From Acetobacterium sp965140355 (GTDB lineage: Bacteria > Bacillota > Clostridia > Eubacteriales > Eubacteriaceae): a stretch of 64,000 nucleotides of DNA. The notes beneath the pieces were generated by a model, which worked only from the letters and a program-made list of their open reading frames with translations, made no database searches and was not told the DNA's origin. The translations under genes were made by a program, and so were the position numbers. Below, piece by piece: positions 55,173 through 64,000 of this stretch. The stretch covers positions 992,001-1,056,000 of the forward strand of contig OZ223194.1 in assembly GCA_965140355.1 (NCBI GenBank), read 5' to 3'. Position 1 is the stretch's first letter. Each line of letters starts with the position of its first letter.

Positions 55173-56051
55173 ATGAAGAAAGTAGGGATCTTCTATTTTT
55201 CGGGTACTGGCAATACTGAAATTATCGCCAAGTTGTTAGCCGCATCATATCAACAAAAGCAAATGGATGTTGAGTTGTTCCGTCTTGAGGATATTGTCAA
55301 CCATAAAAAGCCATTAATCCTCACTGATTTTGATCTGATTGGAGTGGGTCATCCGGTTCTGGGGTTTGGTGCCTCGGGTATTACCGAACAATTTACTAAG
55401 ATGCTACCCGTCTGCTCAGGAATGAAAACATTCGTTTTTAAAACCGCCTCTTCGGCTCATTACATTAACCACGGTGCCTCCCATACGATCATCAATGAAA
55501 TGGCAAAGAAGGGCTATCGGGTCTTTCATAATTCTATCTTGGCCATGCCCTGCAACTGTTTTATCCAATATGATGACCGCTTCAACAAACAGTTATATAT
55601 CGCTGCCATAAAAAAAGTTGAAAAAATAGTTTTAGAAACGATTAACGACCAGCCGCGCGAATTAAAAATCAATGGCTTCTTGAACCGCTTACTTCGGATT
55701 ATTTATTATGGTGAAGAACATTATGGGGCAAAGTATTTTGCCCAAGGCCTTGCCATTTCCGATCGCTGTACCCACTGCGGAAAATGTGTTCGCAATTGTC
55801 CAACGCTTAATATCTCAGAAACAAAAGGCCACATTACCTTTGGATCAAATTGCCTTTGGTGTATGCGCTGTATTTACGCCTGTCCCAACCACGCCATTCA
55901 AGCTAAAAATCTAAGGCGCTGCGTTTTAGATCGATACACTGGCGGATTCAATATTGATCAACTCTTAAATAATCCTGCGCTTTCGGGAGATTATGTAACC
56001 GAAAAATCAACAGGTTATTATAAACATTTTATAAAATATTTTAACGAGTAA
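55173..56051 (+). CDS. EFR1 family flavodoxin-ferredoxin
   Basis: A 292-residue redox protein: an N-terminal flavodoxin-like FMN domain (GIFYFSGTGNTEIIAKLLA, residues about 4-22; GHPVLGFGASG) and two C-terminal [4Fe-4S] clusters (CTHCGKCVRNCP and CLWCMRCIYACP). EFR1 proteins are widespread in anaerobic Firmicutes and move electrons between flavin and ferredoxin partners, with no fixed substrate known. ATG behind AGGAGG. It is the second gene of a TetR-controlled pair, so expression is probably induced by a small molecule. Confidence 0.92.
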   Translation: MKKVGIFYFSGTGNTEIIAKLLAASYQQKQMDVELFRLEDIVNHKKPLILTDFDLIGVGHPVLGFGASGITEQFTKMLPVCSGMKTFVFKTASSAHYINHGASHTIINEMAKKGYRVFHNSILAMPCNCFIQYDDRFNKQLYIAAIKKVEKIVLETINDQPRELKINGFLNRLLRIIYYGEEHYGAKYFAQGLAISDRCTHCGKCVRNCPTLNISETKGHITFGSNCLWCMRCIYACPNHAIQAKNLRRCVLDRYTGGFNIDQLLNNPALSGDYVTEKSTGYYKHFIKYFNE

Positions 56052-56115
56052 CGCCACCCCCTTGAGCGACTTATAAAAAAATAGTGTCTGACCCAAACAC
56101 GAAAAATAAATTAAC

Positions 56116-56170
56116 TAAAAAAGCCACTGGCACCGATGTTTTGAAAAGCATCGGTGCCAGTGGCTTTTTA
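56116..56170. terminator. Bidirectional terminator
   Basis: An 18-base stem, AAGCCACTGGCACCGATG with CATCGGTGCCAGTGGCTT, with A/T runs on both sides, between the convergent EFR1 and GGDEF genes. Confidence 0.92.
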
Positions 56171-56177
56171 GTTTAGC

Positions 56178-58622
56178 TTATCTCGGTTGGTTCGTTACTC
56201 CGTCGACATTATGAAAGCTGTTTTCTAACGATGAACTTTCAATCATTTTTATAAATTCCCGAACAATTTCGGGATCAAATAAACCGTCTGTTTTTTCCAA
56301 ATCGGCCAATGACTTCCGATTTACTTTCTGAACTGCCCCATCGAAATCATAACACAGCCAATCATAATAATCGGCGATTGCAACTACTCTTGCCAAAAAA
56401 GGAATTTCTTCCCCTTTTAAACCTTCCGGATAACCGCTGCCATCCCATCTTTCATGATGATATAAAACCGCATCTGCTAACGACATCGTATCATCAAAAG
56501 CATTGAGAATACGATACCCCATAATTGGATGTTTCTTGATTTCGTTGCGTTCTTCATCACTAAATTCGCCATTATGAATCAGTAATTTTTTTTCTAATAC
56601 AATTTTCCCAATATCATGAAAATAACCAGCCAGCTTCAGCTTTCTAACCTTAACATGCGAGAGTTCCATCCACACGCCTAAATCATAACACCATTTACTA
56701 ACCCGCTGAGCGTGTTCTTCTTCCCACGGACTTTCGCTTTTAAGGCTGGTGACAATTGAATCCAGCGTTGAGCTTTTAAAATCGTCACGCTCTAAAATCT
56801 TAGCGGCATACATTTTTTCTTCGGCGATTTCAAGGCAGGTCATAATATCTTGACTATCATTATTTTTCACATCACAGCCCAGCGAAATATTTCCTTTAAT
56901 CACTTTCACGCCAGCTTTAGCAAATTCTATTTTGATCCGCTCTTTAATTTTTTTAGCTTGTTGAATGGTTGTTCTGGGGAGCAAAATAACAAACTCATCC
57001 CCTCCCCAGCGAGCAATGATATCATCTTCGCGGCATATTTTGCGCATAACTTTGGCGATTTCTTTTAAAAAATTATCCCCATAGGCGTGTCCAAAAATAT
57101 CATTGGTCAGTTTTAAACCATTTACATCGCCCATAATAATTGAAATCGGTAGATTTCTAAATGTATCCAACCGTCGTATTTCTTCTTCGAAAAAACGGCG
57201 ATTATAAAGTCCGGTTAAAGCATCGTGAAAACTCAGATATTCAATCTCTTTTCGTTGTGCCTTTTTCTCGGAAACATCTCTGAAAACTAACACAATTCCA
57301 ACTGTTTTTCCCTGCTCATCTTTAATTGGTGCCGCACTATCTTCCAGATAAAAAATCGATCCGTCTTTAGCGGTCAGGAGCGCATGATTTTCAAGCTCCT
57401 GAATCCGGTCTGTCGCTATCGCTCTGGCAATTGGATCTTGGATTTCCTGATCACCGTCTTCATGGGATAACACAAGAATATCTTTGTAATAACGACCTTT
57501 TGCCGCTTCATTCGACCACCCCGTCAGCAACTGGGCGACTTTGTTCAGCATCTCTATTTTCCCAGTAGTATCAACAACCATCACCCCATCGCCAATTGAA
57601 ATTAGCGTCTGAAGATATTTACTCCGTTCCCTAAATAATTTTTCCTGAATATGATGCCTCTCAATACTGGTTAATACACCATTTAATAAAACGGAAATCT
57701 CATCAACCTCTTCCGCATCATAATCGCCGTTTTTATCTGAAAATACCGCGACAGCTCTAATTTTTCCATCCATAAACAAGGGAATCGCCATAAAGTTTCC
57801 AGCAATTAACACTTCCCCCGAAAGTTCGCTTTGAATGGCGGTTTCCCTTAGCTGTTTATTCATGATAAAGGCTTTTCGTTGTCTGACCGCTTCACCCCAT
57901 AAACCAACCTCTGCCAATTGATAGGTTTTCTTAAGGGTGGCTTCGGCAGCTTCATTTATTAGTCCTTTTGACCACGCATATAAGGTTAATTCAGCTTTTT
58001 TTTCATTATATAAACAGATAAAACCTTGTTTGCTTTCGGTCAATTTTAATGCTTCATGTAAAACATAATCCAATTGTTTTTTGTCATTTCTAAAATTTTT
58101 ACTTAAGACATTAACCAAAATCTTATTTCGAAAAAGCACTCGCTCCTGTTTTTTTATCAATTTTTCTTCGTAAGTAATTTCGCGTACAAAAGCGCCAACG
58201 CCTATTTCTTCCGCTTTTAATTTTACTGGAAACTTCATAATTTTATAAGTCCGTTGATGACATCTTTCTTCATAAACAATCGGCTTTTTATTTTTTATAA
58301 CCTGCTGATCGGTGTTGATATTGTTCGCGCCAAAGGCATTCATGTCGAGTACCTGATCATCTTGGCCAATGATTTCGGATACCGGTTTTTTACACTGTTT
58401 TTCTCCGGCTTTATTGATAAACAAATAGCGTAAATTTTCATCTTTTAAATACACAATCCGGTTATCTTCATCAAGAAAAGCATTCTGCATCGCTCTGATC
58501 TCGCTTATTTCTTCCTTTTTCTGAGCTAAATTTCTATCTCGTTGATTCAACACTATAAAAAGAATCGCAACAACTATAATAAGTCCAACCACTAATAGAT
58601 TAAATAATGCTACCGAATCCAT
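56178..58622 (-). CDS. Membrane-anchored PAS-GAF-PAS-GGDEF-HD-GYP signalling protein
   Basis: An 814-residue c-di-GMP enzyme. One N-terminal helix (about 5-25) is followed by a PAS domain (about 45-135), a GAF domain (about 165-300), a second PAS (about 320-440), then GGDEF (about 455-610) with an intact RWGGDEFVILL site and an I-site REDD five residues before it. The C-terminal HD-GYP domain (about 640-800) has HDIGKIVLEKKLL, HHERWDGSGYPEGL and VVAIADYYDWL. Both synthase and phosphodiesterase sites look intact, so its net activity cannot be told from sequence. Single gene. Confidence 0.92.
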   Translation of the reverse strand: MDSVALFNLLVVGLIIVVAILFIVLNQRDRNLAQKKEEISEIRAMQNAFLDEDNRIVYLKDENLRYLFINKAGEKQCKKPVSEIIGQDDQVLDMNAFGANNINTDQQVIKNKKPIVYEERCHQRTYKIMKFPVKLKAEEIGVGAFVREITYEEKLIKKQERVLFRNKILVNVLSKNFRNDKKQLDYVLHEALKLTESKQGFICLYNEKKAELTLYAWSKGLINEAAEATLKKTYQLAEVGLWGEAVRQRKAFIMNKQLRETAIQSELSGEVLIAGNFMAIPLFMDGKIRAVAVFSDKNGDYDAEEVDEISVLLNGVLTSIERHHIQEKLFRERSKYLQTLISIGDGVMVVDTTGKIEMLNKVAQLLTGWSNEAAKGRYYKDILVLSHEDGDQEIQDPIARAIATDRIQELENHALLTAKDGSIFYLEDSAAPIKDEQGKTVGIVLVFRDVSEKKAQRKEIEYLSFHDALTGLYNRRFFEEEIRRLDTFRNLPISIIMGDVNGLKLTNDIFGHAYGDNFLKEIAKVMRKICREDDIIARWGGDEFVILLPRTTIQQAKKIKERIKIEFAKAGVKVIKGNISLGCDVKNNDSQDIMTCLEIAEEKMYAAKILERDDFKSSTLDSIVTSLKSESPWEEEHAQRVSKWCYDLGVWMELSHVKVRKLKLAGYFHDIGKIVLEKKLLIHNGEFSDEERNEIKKHPIMGYRILNAFDDTMSLADAVLYHHERWDGSGYPEGLKGEEIPFLARVVAIADYYDWLCYDFDGAVQKVNRKSLADLEKTDGLFDPEIVREFIKMIESSSLENSFHNVDGVTNQPR

Positions 58623-58956
58623 TTTTTTACCACCTCATCTCAACCTGAATTGATTTTACACTGTTAAAAAAAGCGTCAAAACGATCTTTATTGCAATGTA
58701 ATGGTTTACTGACTGTTCTCAATTTCATTATTATATAACACTATTAAATAAATTCCTATCTTTTATCATAAAAACTATAATTTTTATTTTGTCTTGTGAT
58801 CAATAACACGAACCATAAAAATATCGTTTCTTTCTCAAAGCACTTCAAAAATACGATGAAATCATTAAAACTTGTTTATTTAATCGACATTCGGGGTAAA
58901 ATGGTAAATAGCTATTAAAGTACCAATTGACACTATTTGGAAAAAGGAGAGCTCTC
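58623..58956. other. Divergent intergenic region
   Basis: AT-rich, without a gene. A TTGACA lies at 58927-58932, too close to the ATG to drive it in the usual way. No clear promoter or operator was recognised; a stretch GGGGTAAAATGGTAAA near 58893 could include a -10. Confidence 0.35.
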
Positions 58957-59841
58957 ATGAATGTGATTGAAATCAATCAGCTAACTAAATATTATGGTAA
59001 ACATCGTGGCATTGAAAACGTTACTTTTTCTGTCGAAGAAGGTGAAATTTTCGGCTTTATCGGCCCCAACGGCGCCGGAAAATCAACCACGATTCGGACC
59101 CTCCTATCGCTTATCCATCCCTCCAGTGGCTCGGCAACAGTTTTTGGCAAAGACTGTCTTAAATATGGTAATGAAATCAGGCGCGATATTGGTTATCTGC
59201 CCTCTGAAGTTTTTTATTATGAACACATGAAGGTTCGCGAAGTCCTTGAATATTCTGCCAGTTTTTATGACCATGTCGATTATACCCGGATTCAAAGTCT
59301 CGCTGAGATGATGGATCTGGATTTAACCAAACGCATTGATGACTTATCCTATGGCAACAAAAAAAAAGTTGGCATTATTCAAGGCCTCCTTCATGAACCT
59401 CGGTTAATTATTTTGGATGAACCCACTGGCGGTCTTGATCCGTTAATGCAGCAGAAATTTTTTGAGCTGATTCAAGCCGAAAATAAAAACGGTGCCACCA
59501 TTTTATTTTCTTCCCATATTCTTTCGGAAGTCCAAAAATTATGCAGCCGCGTGGCGATTATTAAAGATGGGACGATTATAAAAGTTGAAAATATCCGGGA
59601 TCTGCAAAAACATAATTATAAAAAATTCACCCTCGAATACCAGGGTGTCATTGATGTCCAAAACTTTAATCTCGAAGGTATTACGGATTTAAACGTCGAT
59701 AAAAACATTCTGCATTTTTTATACAAAGGTGATATCAATCGCATAATTGAACGCCTTCAAGGTCAGTCACTGTTAAATATTCTAATTGAAGAACCCAGTC
59801 TAGAGGAAATTTTTATGCATTATTACCAAAAGGAGGATTAG
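58957..59841 (+). CDS. ABC-2 type exporter ATP-binding protein
   Basis: A 294-residue ATPase, start ATG 58957 behind AAAAGGAGAG (the 58927 start is rejected). Walker A GPNGAGKST (about 38-46), signature LSYGNKKKVGIIQ, Walker B LIILDEPTGGLDP, switch H in LFSSHILSEV. A C-terminal extension (about 220-294) ends LEEIFMHYY. It resembles the YtrB/BcrA-like group. It is followed within three bases by two permeases of equal length, forming a full exporter for a lipid, peptide or drug. Confidence 0.92.
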   Translation: MNVIEINQLTKYYGKHRGIENVTFSVEEGEIFGFIGPNGAGKSTTIRTLLSLIHPSSGSATVFGKDCLKYGNEIRRDIGYLPSEVFYYEHMKVREVLEYSASFYDHVDYTRIQSLAEMMDLDLTKRIDDLSYGNKKKVGIIQGLLHEPRLIILDEPTGGLDPLMQQKFFELIQAENKNGATILFSSHILSEVQKLCSRVAIIKDGTIIKVENIRDLQKHNYKKFTLEYQGVIDVQNFNLEGITDLNVDKNILHFLYKGDINRIIERLQGQSLLNILIEEPSLEEIFMHYYQKED

Positions 59842-59843
59842 CC

Positions 59844-60641
59844 ATGAACATCCTCAAACAGGAACTTCGAATGGGCCGAAAATCGCTAATTCTCTGGTGC
59901 CTCTCCCTGACTGGCATCTTAATTTTATTTATGCTGATTTATCCGGCTATTTCTGGTCAAATGGCCGATTTCCAAAAAGTTTTTGAGAGTTTTCCAATTG
60001 AGTTCCAACGGGCTGTTGGCGTTGACAATCTCGATCTTGGCAGCATTCTCAGCTTTTATCAATTTCCTTATACCTATATTTTATTGGCTGGCGCCGTCCA
60101 AGCCATGAATATGGGCGTTTCCATTCTCTCTGCGGAAGTAAGAGAAAAAACCGGCGACTTTCTTTTTGTTAAACCGGTCAGCCGAAATCAAATTATTGCG
60201 ATGAAAATGTTAGCTGTTTTAATTCAAATTCTAATTACCAACGCCGTTATTTTTTTAGCCGCACTGATCACGATCACGCTACTCACGACGGATACTTATA
60301 ATGTTGAACTTTTTGTGCTGATTACCTTTAGTTTATTATTTATTCAAATTTTCTTTGCCAGTTTAGGTTTGTTTATCTCTGTTTTTTTAAGGCGGCTCCG
60401 CACGGTTCTTCCGATTAGCATGGGCGTAGTTTTTATTTTTTACATTATCTTTTTAATGAATGAAACGTTAAACGATGTAAAACTGGGATTGATCTCGCCT
60501 TTTGATTATTTTAGTCTTTCTGAAATATCCCAAAATATGAATTATGATTCGCTGTATTTATTTCTCTGGTTTATTTTGGTTGGGCTTTTTATCTTCCTGA
60601 CTTTTAAAATTTTTTCAAAAAAAGATTTACCATCCATCTAA
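59844..60641 (+). CDS. ABC-2 type permease (1)
   Basis: A 265-residue protein with six hydrophobic segments and a cytoplasmic loop EVREKTGDFLFVKPVSRNQIIAMK typical of the ABC-2 permease subunit family. The N-terminal layout MNILKQELRMGRKSLILWCL is shared with the next gene. Its neighbour is a paralogue of the same length, so the exporter is likely a heterodimer. Confidence 0.88.
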   Translation: MNILKQELRMGRKSLILWCLSLTGILILFMLIYPAISGQMADFQKVFESFPIEFQRAVGVDNLDLGSILSFYQFPYTYILLAGAVQAMNMGVSILSAEVREKTGDFLFVKPVSRNQIIAMKMLAVLIQILITNAVIFLAALITITLLTTDTYNVELFVLITFSLLFIQIFFASLGLFISVFLRRLRTVLPISMGVVFIFYIIFLMNETLNDVKLGLISPFDYFSLSEISQNMNYDSLYLFLWFILVGLFIFLTFKIFSKKDLPSI

Positions 60642-60660
60642 ATAATCAAGGAGGCCCGTT

Positions 60661-61458
60661 ATGAATATCTTAATAAAAGAACTAAAAGCAACTATCAAAT
60701 CCTTAATTATCTGGTGTTTAGCGCAAGTATTTATTATCTATGCCGGGATGATGAAATATCAGGGTTTTTCTGATTCTAAAGTCGATGTCACCGCTTTATT
60801 TTCGAGCTTTCCCAAAGAAATGCTGGTCGTTTTTGGAATTGGCACGGTTGATATTTCCAAGGTGGCGGGTTTTTATTCGGTCTTCTTTTTATATTTTATG
60901 CTTTTAGCCGCTATTCATGCCACCATGCTTGGAGCCGTTATCGTCTCCAAAGAAGAACGTGACCATTGTGCCGATTTCATCTATACCAAACCGATCAGAC
61001 GCTTTCAAGTCATCATCCCCAAATTATTCGCCGGTGTGATTAATATTTTGGTTTTTAATATGATTACTTTAGTCGCCTCATTGTTTTTTATTGCCCAACA
61101 TAATAATGGCAATAGTCTCTTTTCCAAAGTTTCTTTAACTATGCTGGCTTTATTTATCCTGCAATTATTCTTTTTGACTTTAGGGACCTTTTTGGGTTCA
61201 CTATTAAAAAACACGAAACGTGCAACTTCGCTATCAGCCACTTTTATCATGGTCTTTTTTCTAATTTCAATCGCCGTGGATTTATACAACAAACTCGATT
61301 TTCTAAAGTATCTGACCCCGTTTAAGTCCTTTAACGCTGCTAATCTGATGCTTGATGGCCAAATTGCCGCGCCTTCCGCCGCAATTTTATTACTGCTGTC
61401 GCTAATTTTTACGGCCTTGACCTTTATTGCCTTTAACCAACGCGATTTGGCGACTTAA
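60661..61458 (+). CDS. ABC-2 type permease (2)
   Basis: A 265-residue paralogue of the preceding permease (MNILIKELKATIKSLIIWCL start; loop SKEERDHCADFIYTKPIRRFQVIIPK). Six hydrophobic segments. AAGGAGG lies about seven bases before the ATG. It is the last gene of the three-gene exporter operon, closed by a terminator. Confidence 0.88.
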   Translation: MNILIKELKATIKSLIIWCLAQVFIIYAGMMKYQGFSDSKVDVTALFSSFPKEMLVVFGIGTVDISKVAGFYSVFFLYFMLLAAIHATMLGAVIVSKEERDHCADFIYTKPIRRFQVIIPKLFAGVINILVFNMITLVASLFFIAQHNNGNSLFSKVSLTMLALFILQLFFLTLGTFLGSLLKNTKRATSLSATFIMVFFLISIAVDLYNKLDFLKYLTPFKSFNAANLMLDGQIAAPSAAILLLLSLIFTALTFIAFNQRDLAT

Positions 61459-61479
61459 GAATGCTGGCATTGCATTTAA

Positions 61480-61530
61480 AAAAGGACTTTACCAAAACAG
61501 CCTAAAACTGCTTTGAAAAGTCCTTTTTAT
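61480..61530 (+). terminator. Terminator of the ABC-2 operon
   Basis: AAAAAAGGACTTT and an inner AAACAG pair with CTGCTTT and AAAGTCCTTTTT around a loop, followed by TTTATG. Confidence 0.87.
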
Positions 61531-61566
61531 GTTTAATTATGATAAAATTAATTGATTTTTGCTTTT

Positions 61567-61689
61567 TTAGTAACCACTAACATCTTCACCTTTTAACAGC
61601 TTAACTGCTGAACTGGTTCCAATCCGAGCGCAACCTTCATTAATAAAAGCCATCAGATCATCCACCGTTTTAACCCCACCAGCTGCTTT
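61567..61689 (-). pseudogene. deoC (deoxyribose-phosphate aldolase) C-terminal fragment
   Basis: On the minus strand 40 codons read KAAGGVKTVDDLMAFINEG, then CARIGTSSAVKLLKGEDVSGY and a stop. This is the characteristic end of DeoC, with the phosphate-binding GTSS. The rest of the gene is missing; sequence changes abruptly at about 61689 to unrelated plus-strand coding sequence. Remnant, not functional. Confidence 0.85.
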
Positions 61690-62489
61690 CCATCACGGAA
61701 CTGGCTAAAAAATGCCATACCAGCGAAACGACCGTCATGCGACTGCTAAAAAAACTGAATTACAGTTCCTATCAGATTTTTCGGATTAATCTCGCCAAGG
61801 AATTTTCAGAGACGCCTTCGGAAAGTATCATCGAAGAAATTTTAAGTGATGACAACATCAATACCATTGGCGGACCTTGTACCAGTTATGAATTGACAGA
61901 CAAGGATCATTCGGCCGTCGCCTTTTGTGGTATCGATATGGAAATACTAAAACGTTTCAAGAAAATTTTTGCAACCGACTATTATCACATCAGTCTTTCC
62001 CGCGATGTGGTTGGCGTTGAATGTGCGGTTGCACTCAAAAACGCCTACGCGCTGGGGGTTTCGTTGGCAATTGGTCTAGCGCTTGGTCCAAATGGCGACG
62101 GTAAGGAACATTATAATTCCCAAGCCGCGCTTTTTGGCCAAAGCATCAAAGAAATGAAACACCTGCTAAAACTCGTTGACGGCGGTGAAGAAAATATTAT
62201 TTACGGGGCCGGGGATTTATATGTTACCATTTTTGGCGGGCGAACCCGAAAGATCGGCACCCTGCTGGGCCGAGGTTTCACTTTTAAAGAAGCGATGGCA
62301 GAACTGGAAGGTGTTACGCTGGAATCGATCGTGATTGCTACCCGCACTGCCCGTTGGGTCCAACGCCTTGCCGAACGCAATATAGTTAAACTGGCTGATT
62401 TTCCCTTGCTTATGCATGTTGATACAATCATCAATCATGGTGTTCCCGTCGCAATCCCCTGGAGCACTTTTGAGACTGAAAAATATTAA
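61690..62489 (+). pseudogene. Chimera of an RpiR-type HTH and NAD-dependent glycerol-3-phosphate dehydrogenase (GpsA-like)
   Basis: The frame from about 61692 reads ITELAKKCHTSETTVMRLLK then KLNYSSYQIFRINLAKEF, the helix-turn-helix of RpiR sugar-phosphate regulators, without a start codon. From about residue 55 after that it becomes GpsA C-terminal sequence: IGGPCTSYELTDKDHSAVAF, SRDVVGVECAVALKNAYALGV, GAGDLYVTIFGGRTRKIGTLLGRG and LEGVTLESI. The GpsA Rossmann half with its GxGxxG is absent. Translation from the ATG at 61737 would give a 250-residue hybrid with no NAD site. It looks like a deletion fusion of three genes rather than a working protein. Confidence 0.8.
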
Positions 62490-62627
62490 GGTGCCAACCA
62501 ACGTAACCGTGCTTAACCACACTTTAACCATTTCTTAAATTAATATTTTACTACTGGCAGATCTGCAAAAGATGATGTCGGTCTGCTTGTTTTATGTTAA
62601 AATGATCAAAAGATATTGAGGTAAGAA

Positions 62628-63221
62628 ATGGAAATTTTCTCGACATTGGACACCTTGCAGAGCTTTCTTTTACAATTTGGCATTTGGACACCGTTGGCTT
62701 TTTTTGTCCTACAACTGCTTCAAATCATCATTGCCCCCATTCCCGGCGGCACCGTTGGTTTAGTTGGAGGCGCACTTTTTGGCACATTTAAGGGTTTTTT
62801 GTTAAGTGCCACCGGAACCCTGCTTGGTTCAACCATTGTTTTTGTCTTAGCCAAGCGTTTTGGTCGCCCTTTTGTCCTAAAGTTCGTTTCCCCGGAACTG
62901 GTTGAAAAATATGATCATATTAAAGAATCCAAGCTTAACATGGTTCTTTTTCTGATTTTTATTTTTCCGCTGTTCCCCGATGATATGCTTTGTTTTGTTG
63001 CCGGTCTTTCAACCATGCCATTAAAAACTTTTGTAATCATTGTTTTATTGGCCCGAACCCCCAGTGTTTTTATTAACACCATGATTGGGGCCGGGATCAT
63101 GGATGATACCCCCACCCAGTTCATTGTAGCGCTGGTTATTTATGTTATTCTCATTGCGGTCCTTTATTTTAACCGGAAACGATTGGATGATTTTATCTCG
63201 CATAATAAAATAGATTCTTAA
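62628..63221 (+). CDS. TVP38/TMEM64 (DedA-like) family membrane protein
   Basis: A 197-residue polytopic membrane protein. The family core is IIAPIPGGTVGLVGGALFGTFKG (re-entrant loop) and GSTIVFVLAKRFGR, then FPLFPDDMLCFVAGLSTMPLKTFVI. Members of this superfamily act as lipid scramblases or transporters in membrane homeostasis. Start ATG behind GAGGTAAG. It is followed 45 bases later by another membrane protein, possibly cotranscribed. Confidence 0.92.
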   Translation: MEIFSTLDTLQSFLLQFGIWTPLAFFVLQLLQIIIAPIPGGTVGLVGGALFGTFKGFLLSATGTLLGSTIVFVLAKRFGRPFVLKFVSPELVEKYDHIKESKLNMVLFLIFIFPLFPDDMLCFVAGLSTMPLKTFVIIVLLARTPSVFINTMIGAGIMDDTPTQFIVALVIYVILIAVLYFNRKRLDDFISHNKIDS

Positions 63222-63265
63222 AAAACTTCCTGATTCAAAAAAATATAACAAGGAGCTTTAATCGA

Positions 63266-63751
63266 ATGACCGAAAAAACAAAAAAAGAAATCCATCGTTT
63301 ATATATGAGCGAATTGGTTACGGCTCTGGTCTGTGGCGCGCTGATGTATCTCCTGACTGACTCGACTGGTCAACCTTTGGATCTACGTCTGCTTTTACCT
63401 GGCGGTGTCCTTATCTTTATTATTCTCCAAAGTGCCGGTTACTGGTATTACCGTTATCAGCAGATGGATTCCCCTTATACCCCGATAGACTGGGTGATGC
63501 CGCTTTTTTCATTGCTTAAAAAATTAGATCTGCTGTTATTTGCCATCTATCCGCTCTACGCACTTTATCTGGTACTATTTCAACCCCATCAGTTTTTTAT
63601 GACCATGAATTTTTTCGGCTTAATCCTATATCTTTTTTCCATCATTGAATATTATAATTACTATTATTATAGTGTCCAAATCGGCCAAATAAAAAAGAAA
63701 GTCCCCTCTGAACTCAGTCTGGAACTTTCTCAGTTTGAAAAAAACAAATAA
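63266..63751 (+). CDS. Membrane protein of unknown function
   Basis: A 161-residue protein with four hydrophobic segments (about 15-30, 40-60, 85-110, 113-130) and a charged C-terminal tail. AAGGAGC lies nine bases before the ATG. I recognise no family. It sits downstream of the TVP38 gene in the same direction and the next gene is also a membrane protein. Confidence 0.75.
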   Translation: MTEKTKKEIHRLYMSELVTALVCGALMYLLTDSTGQPLDLRLLLPGGVLIFIILQSAGYWYYRYQQMDSPYTPIDWVMPLFSLLKKLDLLLFAIYPLYALYLVLFQPHQFFMTMNFFGLILYLFSIIEYYNYYYYSVQIGQIKKKVPSELSLELSQFEKNK

Positions 63752-63809
63752 ATTAATTTAATGAAGGGTAACGGTTCTGTGCTTAAGCAGAATCAAGGTT
63801 TATGAAAAT

Positions 63810-64000
63810 ATGACTTATTCCATTTCTCTTTTAAGCTCACTTAATCCTCTTTTTTTTGGTCTTTTGGCTTTAGCCGGGCTTCTTTTCGCCAAAGCCATTT
63901 ACACCTTTAAAACCTACAATTCCGACCAAGACTTACGACGTAATGCCATTAAAGAAATGACCATCGGCAGTCTCGTTCTGATTTTAATCCTGGGTATTTT
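63810..64000 (+). CDS. Membrane protein, N-terminal part (runs off the right edge)
   Basis: An open frame from an ATG at 63810: MTYSISLLSSLNPLFFGLLA, a first hydrophobic helix, then KTYNSDQDLRRNAIKEM and a second hydrophobic segment at the window end. The ribosome site is weak (AAGG about eight bases upstream). It continues past base 64000. Family unknown; similar size start and orientation suggest an operon with the preceding gene. Confidence 0.6.
   Translation, partial: MTYSISLLSSLNPLFFGLLALAGLLFAKAIYTFKTYNSDQDLRRNAIKEMTIGSLVLILILGI

Overview
The window looks like chromosomal DNA of a low-to-mid GC anaerobic Firmicute of the Eubacteriaceae/Acetobacterium type. This rests on ChW (clostridial hydrophobic W) repeat proteins, TTG and GTG starts behind strong Shine-Dalgarno sites, a CprABC/RK-like lantibiotic-defence module, an EFR1-type flavodoxin-ferredoxin, and consensus TTGACA/TATAAT promoters. 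The organism is inferred from gene content; no rRNA or other decisive marker is present.

Layout. 1-2.3 kb: 3' end of an oleate hydratase gene, a decayed group II intron (domains V/VI plus broken reverse transcriptase), a membrane protein, and a hairpin element between 14-bp direct repeats. 2.3-6.6 kb: BceRS/BceAB-like two-component and ABC module whose kinase lacks membrane segments. 6.7-8.1 kb: self-regulated HTH protein plus alpha/beta hydrolase. 8.2-11.3 kb: RNHCP protein, C-GCAxxG-C-C protein, AraC-GyrI regulator and a frameshifted DUF1810 gene. 11.4-14.5 kb: AraC-GyrI regulator, GyrI-like protein and DrrAB-like ABC exporter (permease frameshifted). 14.8-19.7 kb: hydrolase-GNAT fusion, SelO, GNAT remnant, another AraC-GyrI regulator. 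19.8-24 kb: CprABC/RK-like module. 24-29.6 kb: an 1842-residue secreted LRR/Ig/ChW protein with five 270-bp tandem repeats. 29.6-37.4 kb: DUF2442, MalT-like regulator, PH-domain protein, GNAT, frameshifted HelD and frameshifted AraC-GNAT fusion. 37.7-41.3 kb: RidA, PatB-like C-S lyase, APC permease and MarR regulator. 41.6-47.1 kb: ChW protein, tRNA-Ser with an integrase scar, IMP dehydrogenase, a double-Cache lipoprotein. 47.2-52.2 kb: a second RR/HK/ABC/FtsX module (kinase frameshifted). 52.2-58.6 kb: SRAP protein, class-1 isoprenoid-synthase-like protein, TetR plus EFR1 operon, PAS-GAF-GGDEF-HD-GYP sensor. 58.9-64 kb: ABC-2 exporter, a deoC/rpiR/gpsA mosaic, TVP38/TMEM64 protein and two membrane proteins.

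The main theme is envelope stress and toxic-compound defence. Five separate ABC efflux or immunity modules each lie beside a regulator, several small-molecule-binding (GyrI-like) regulators are present, and DNA or RNA polymerase maintenance genes (SRAP, HelD) accompany them. A second theme is decay: at least five genes are broken by single-base indels in short homopolymers, and there are fragments of an intron, an integrase, a kinase, a GNAT and a deoC/rpiR/gpsA fusion. The indel pattern could be real decay or residual sequencing error and affects how those genes should be read.

No clearly new multi-gene system is proven here. The best candidates for something undescribed are the isoprenoid-synthase-like protein opposite the TetR/EFR1 operon, the hydrolase-GNAT fusion, the flanked hairpin element at 1.8-2.0 kb, and the giant LRR/ChW surface protein.
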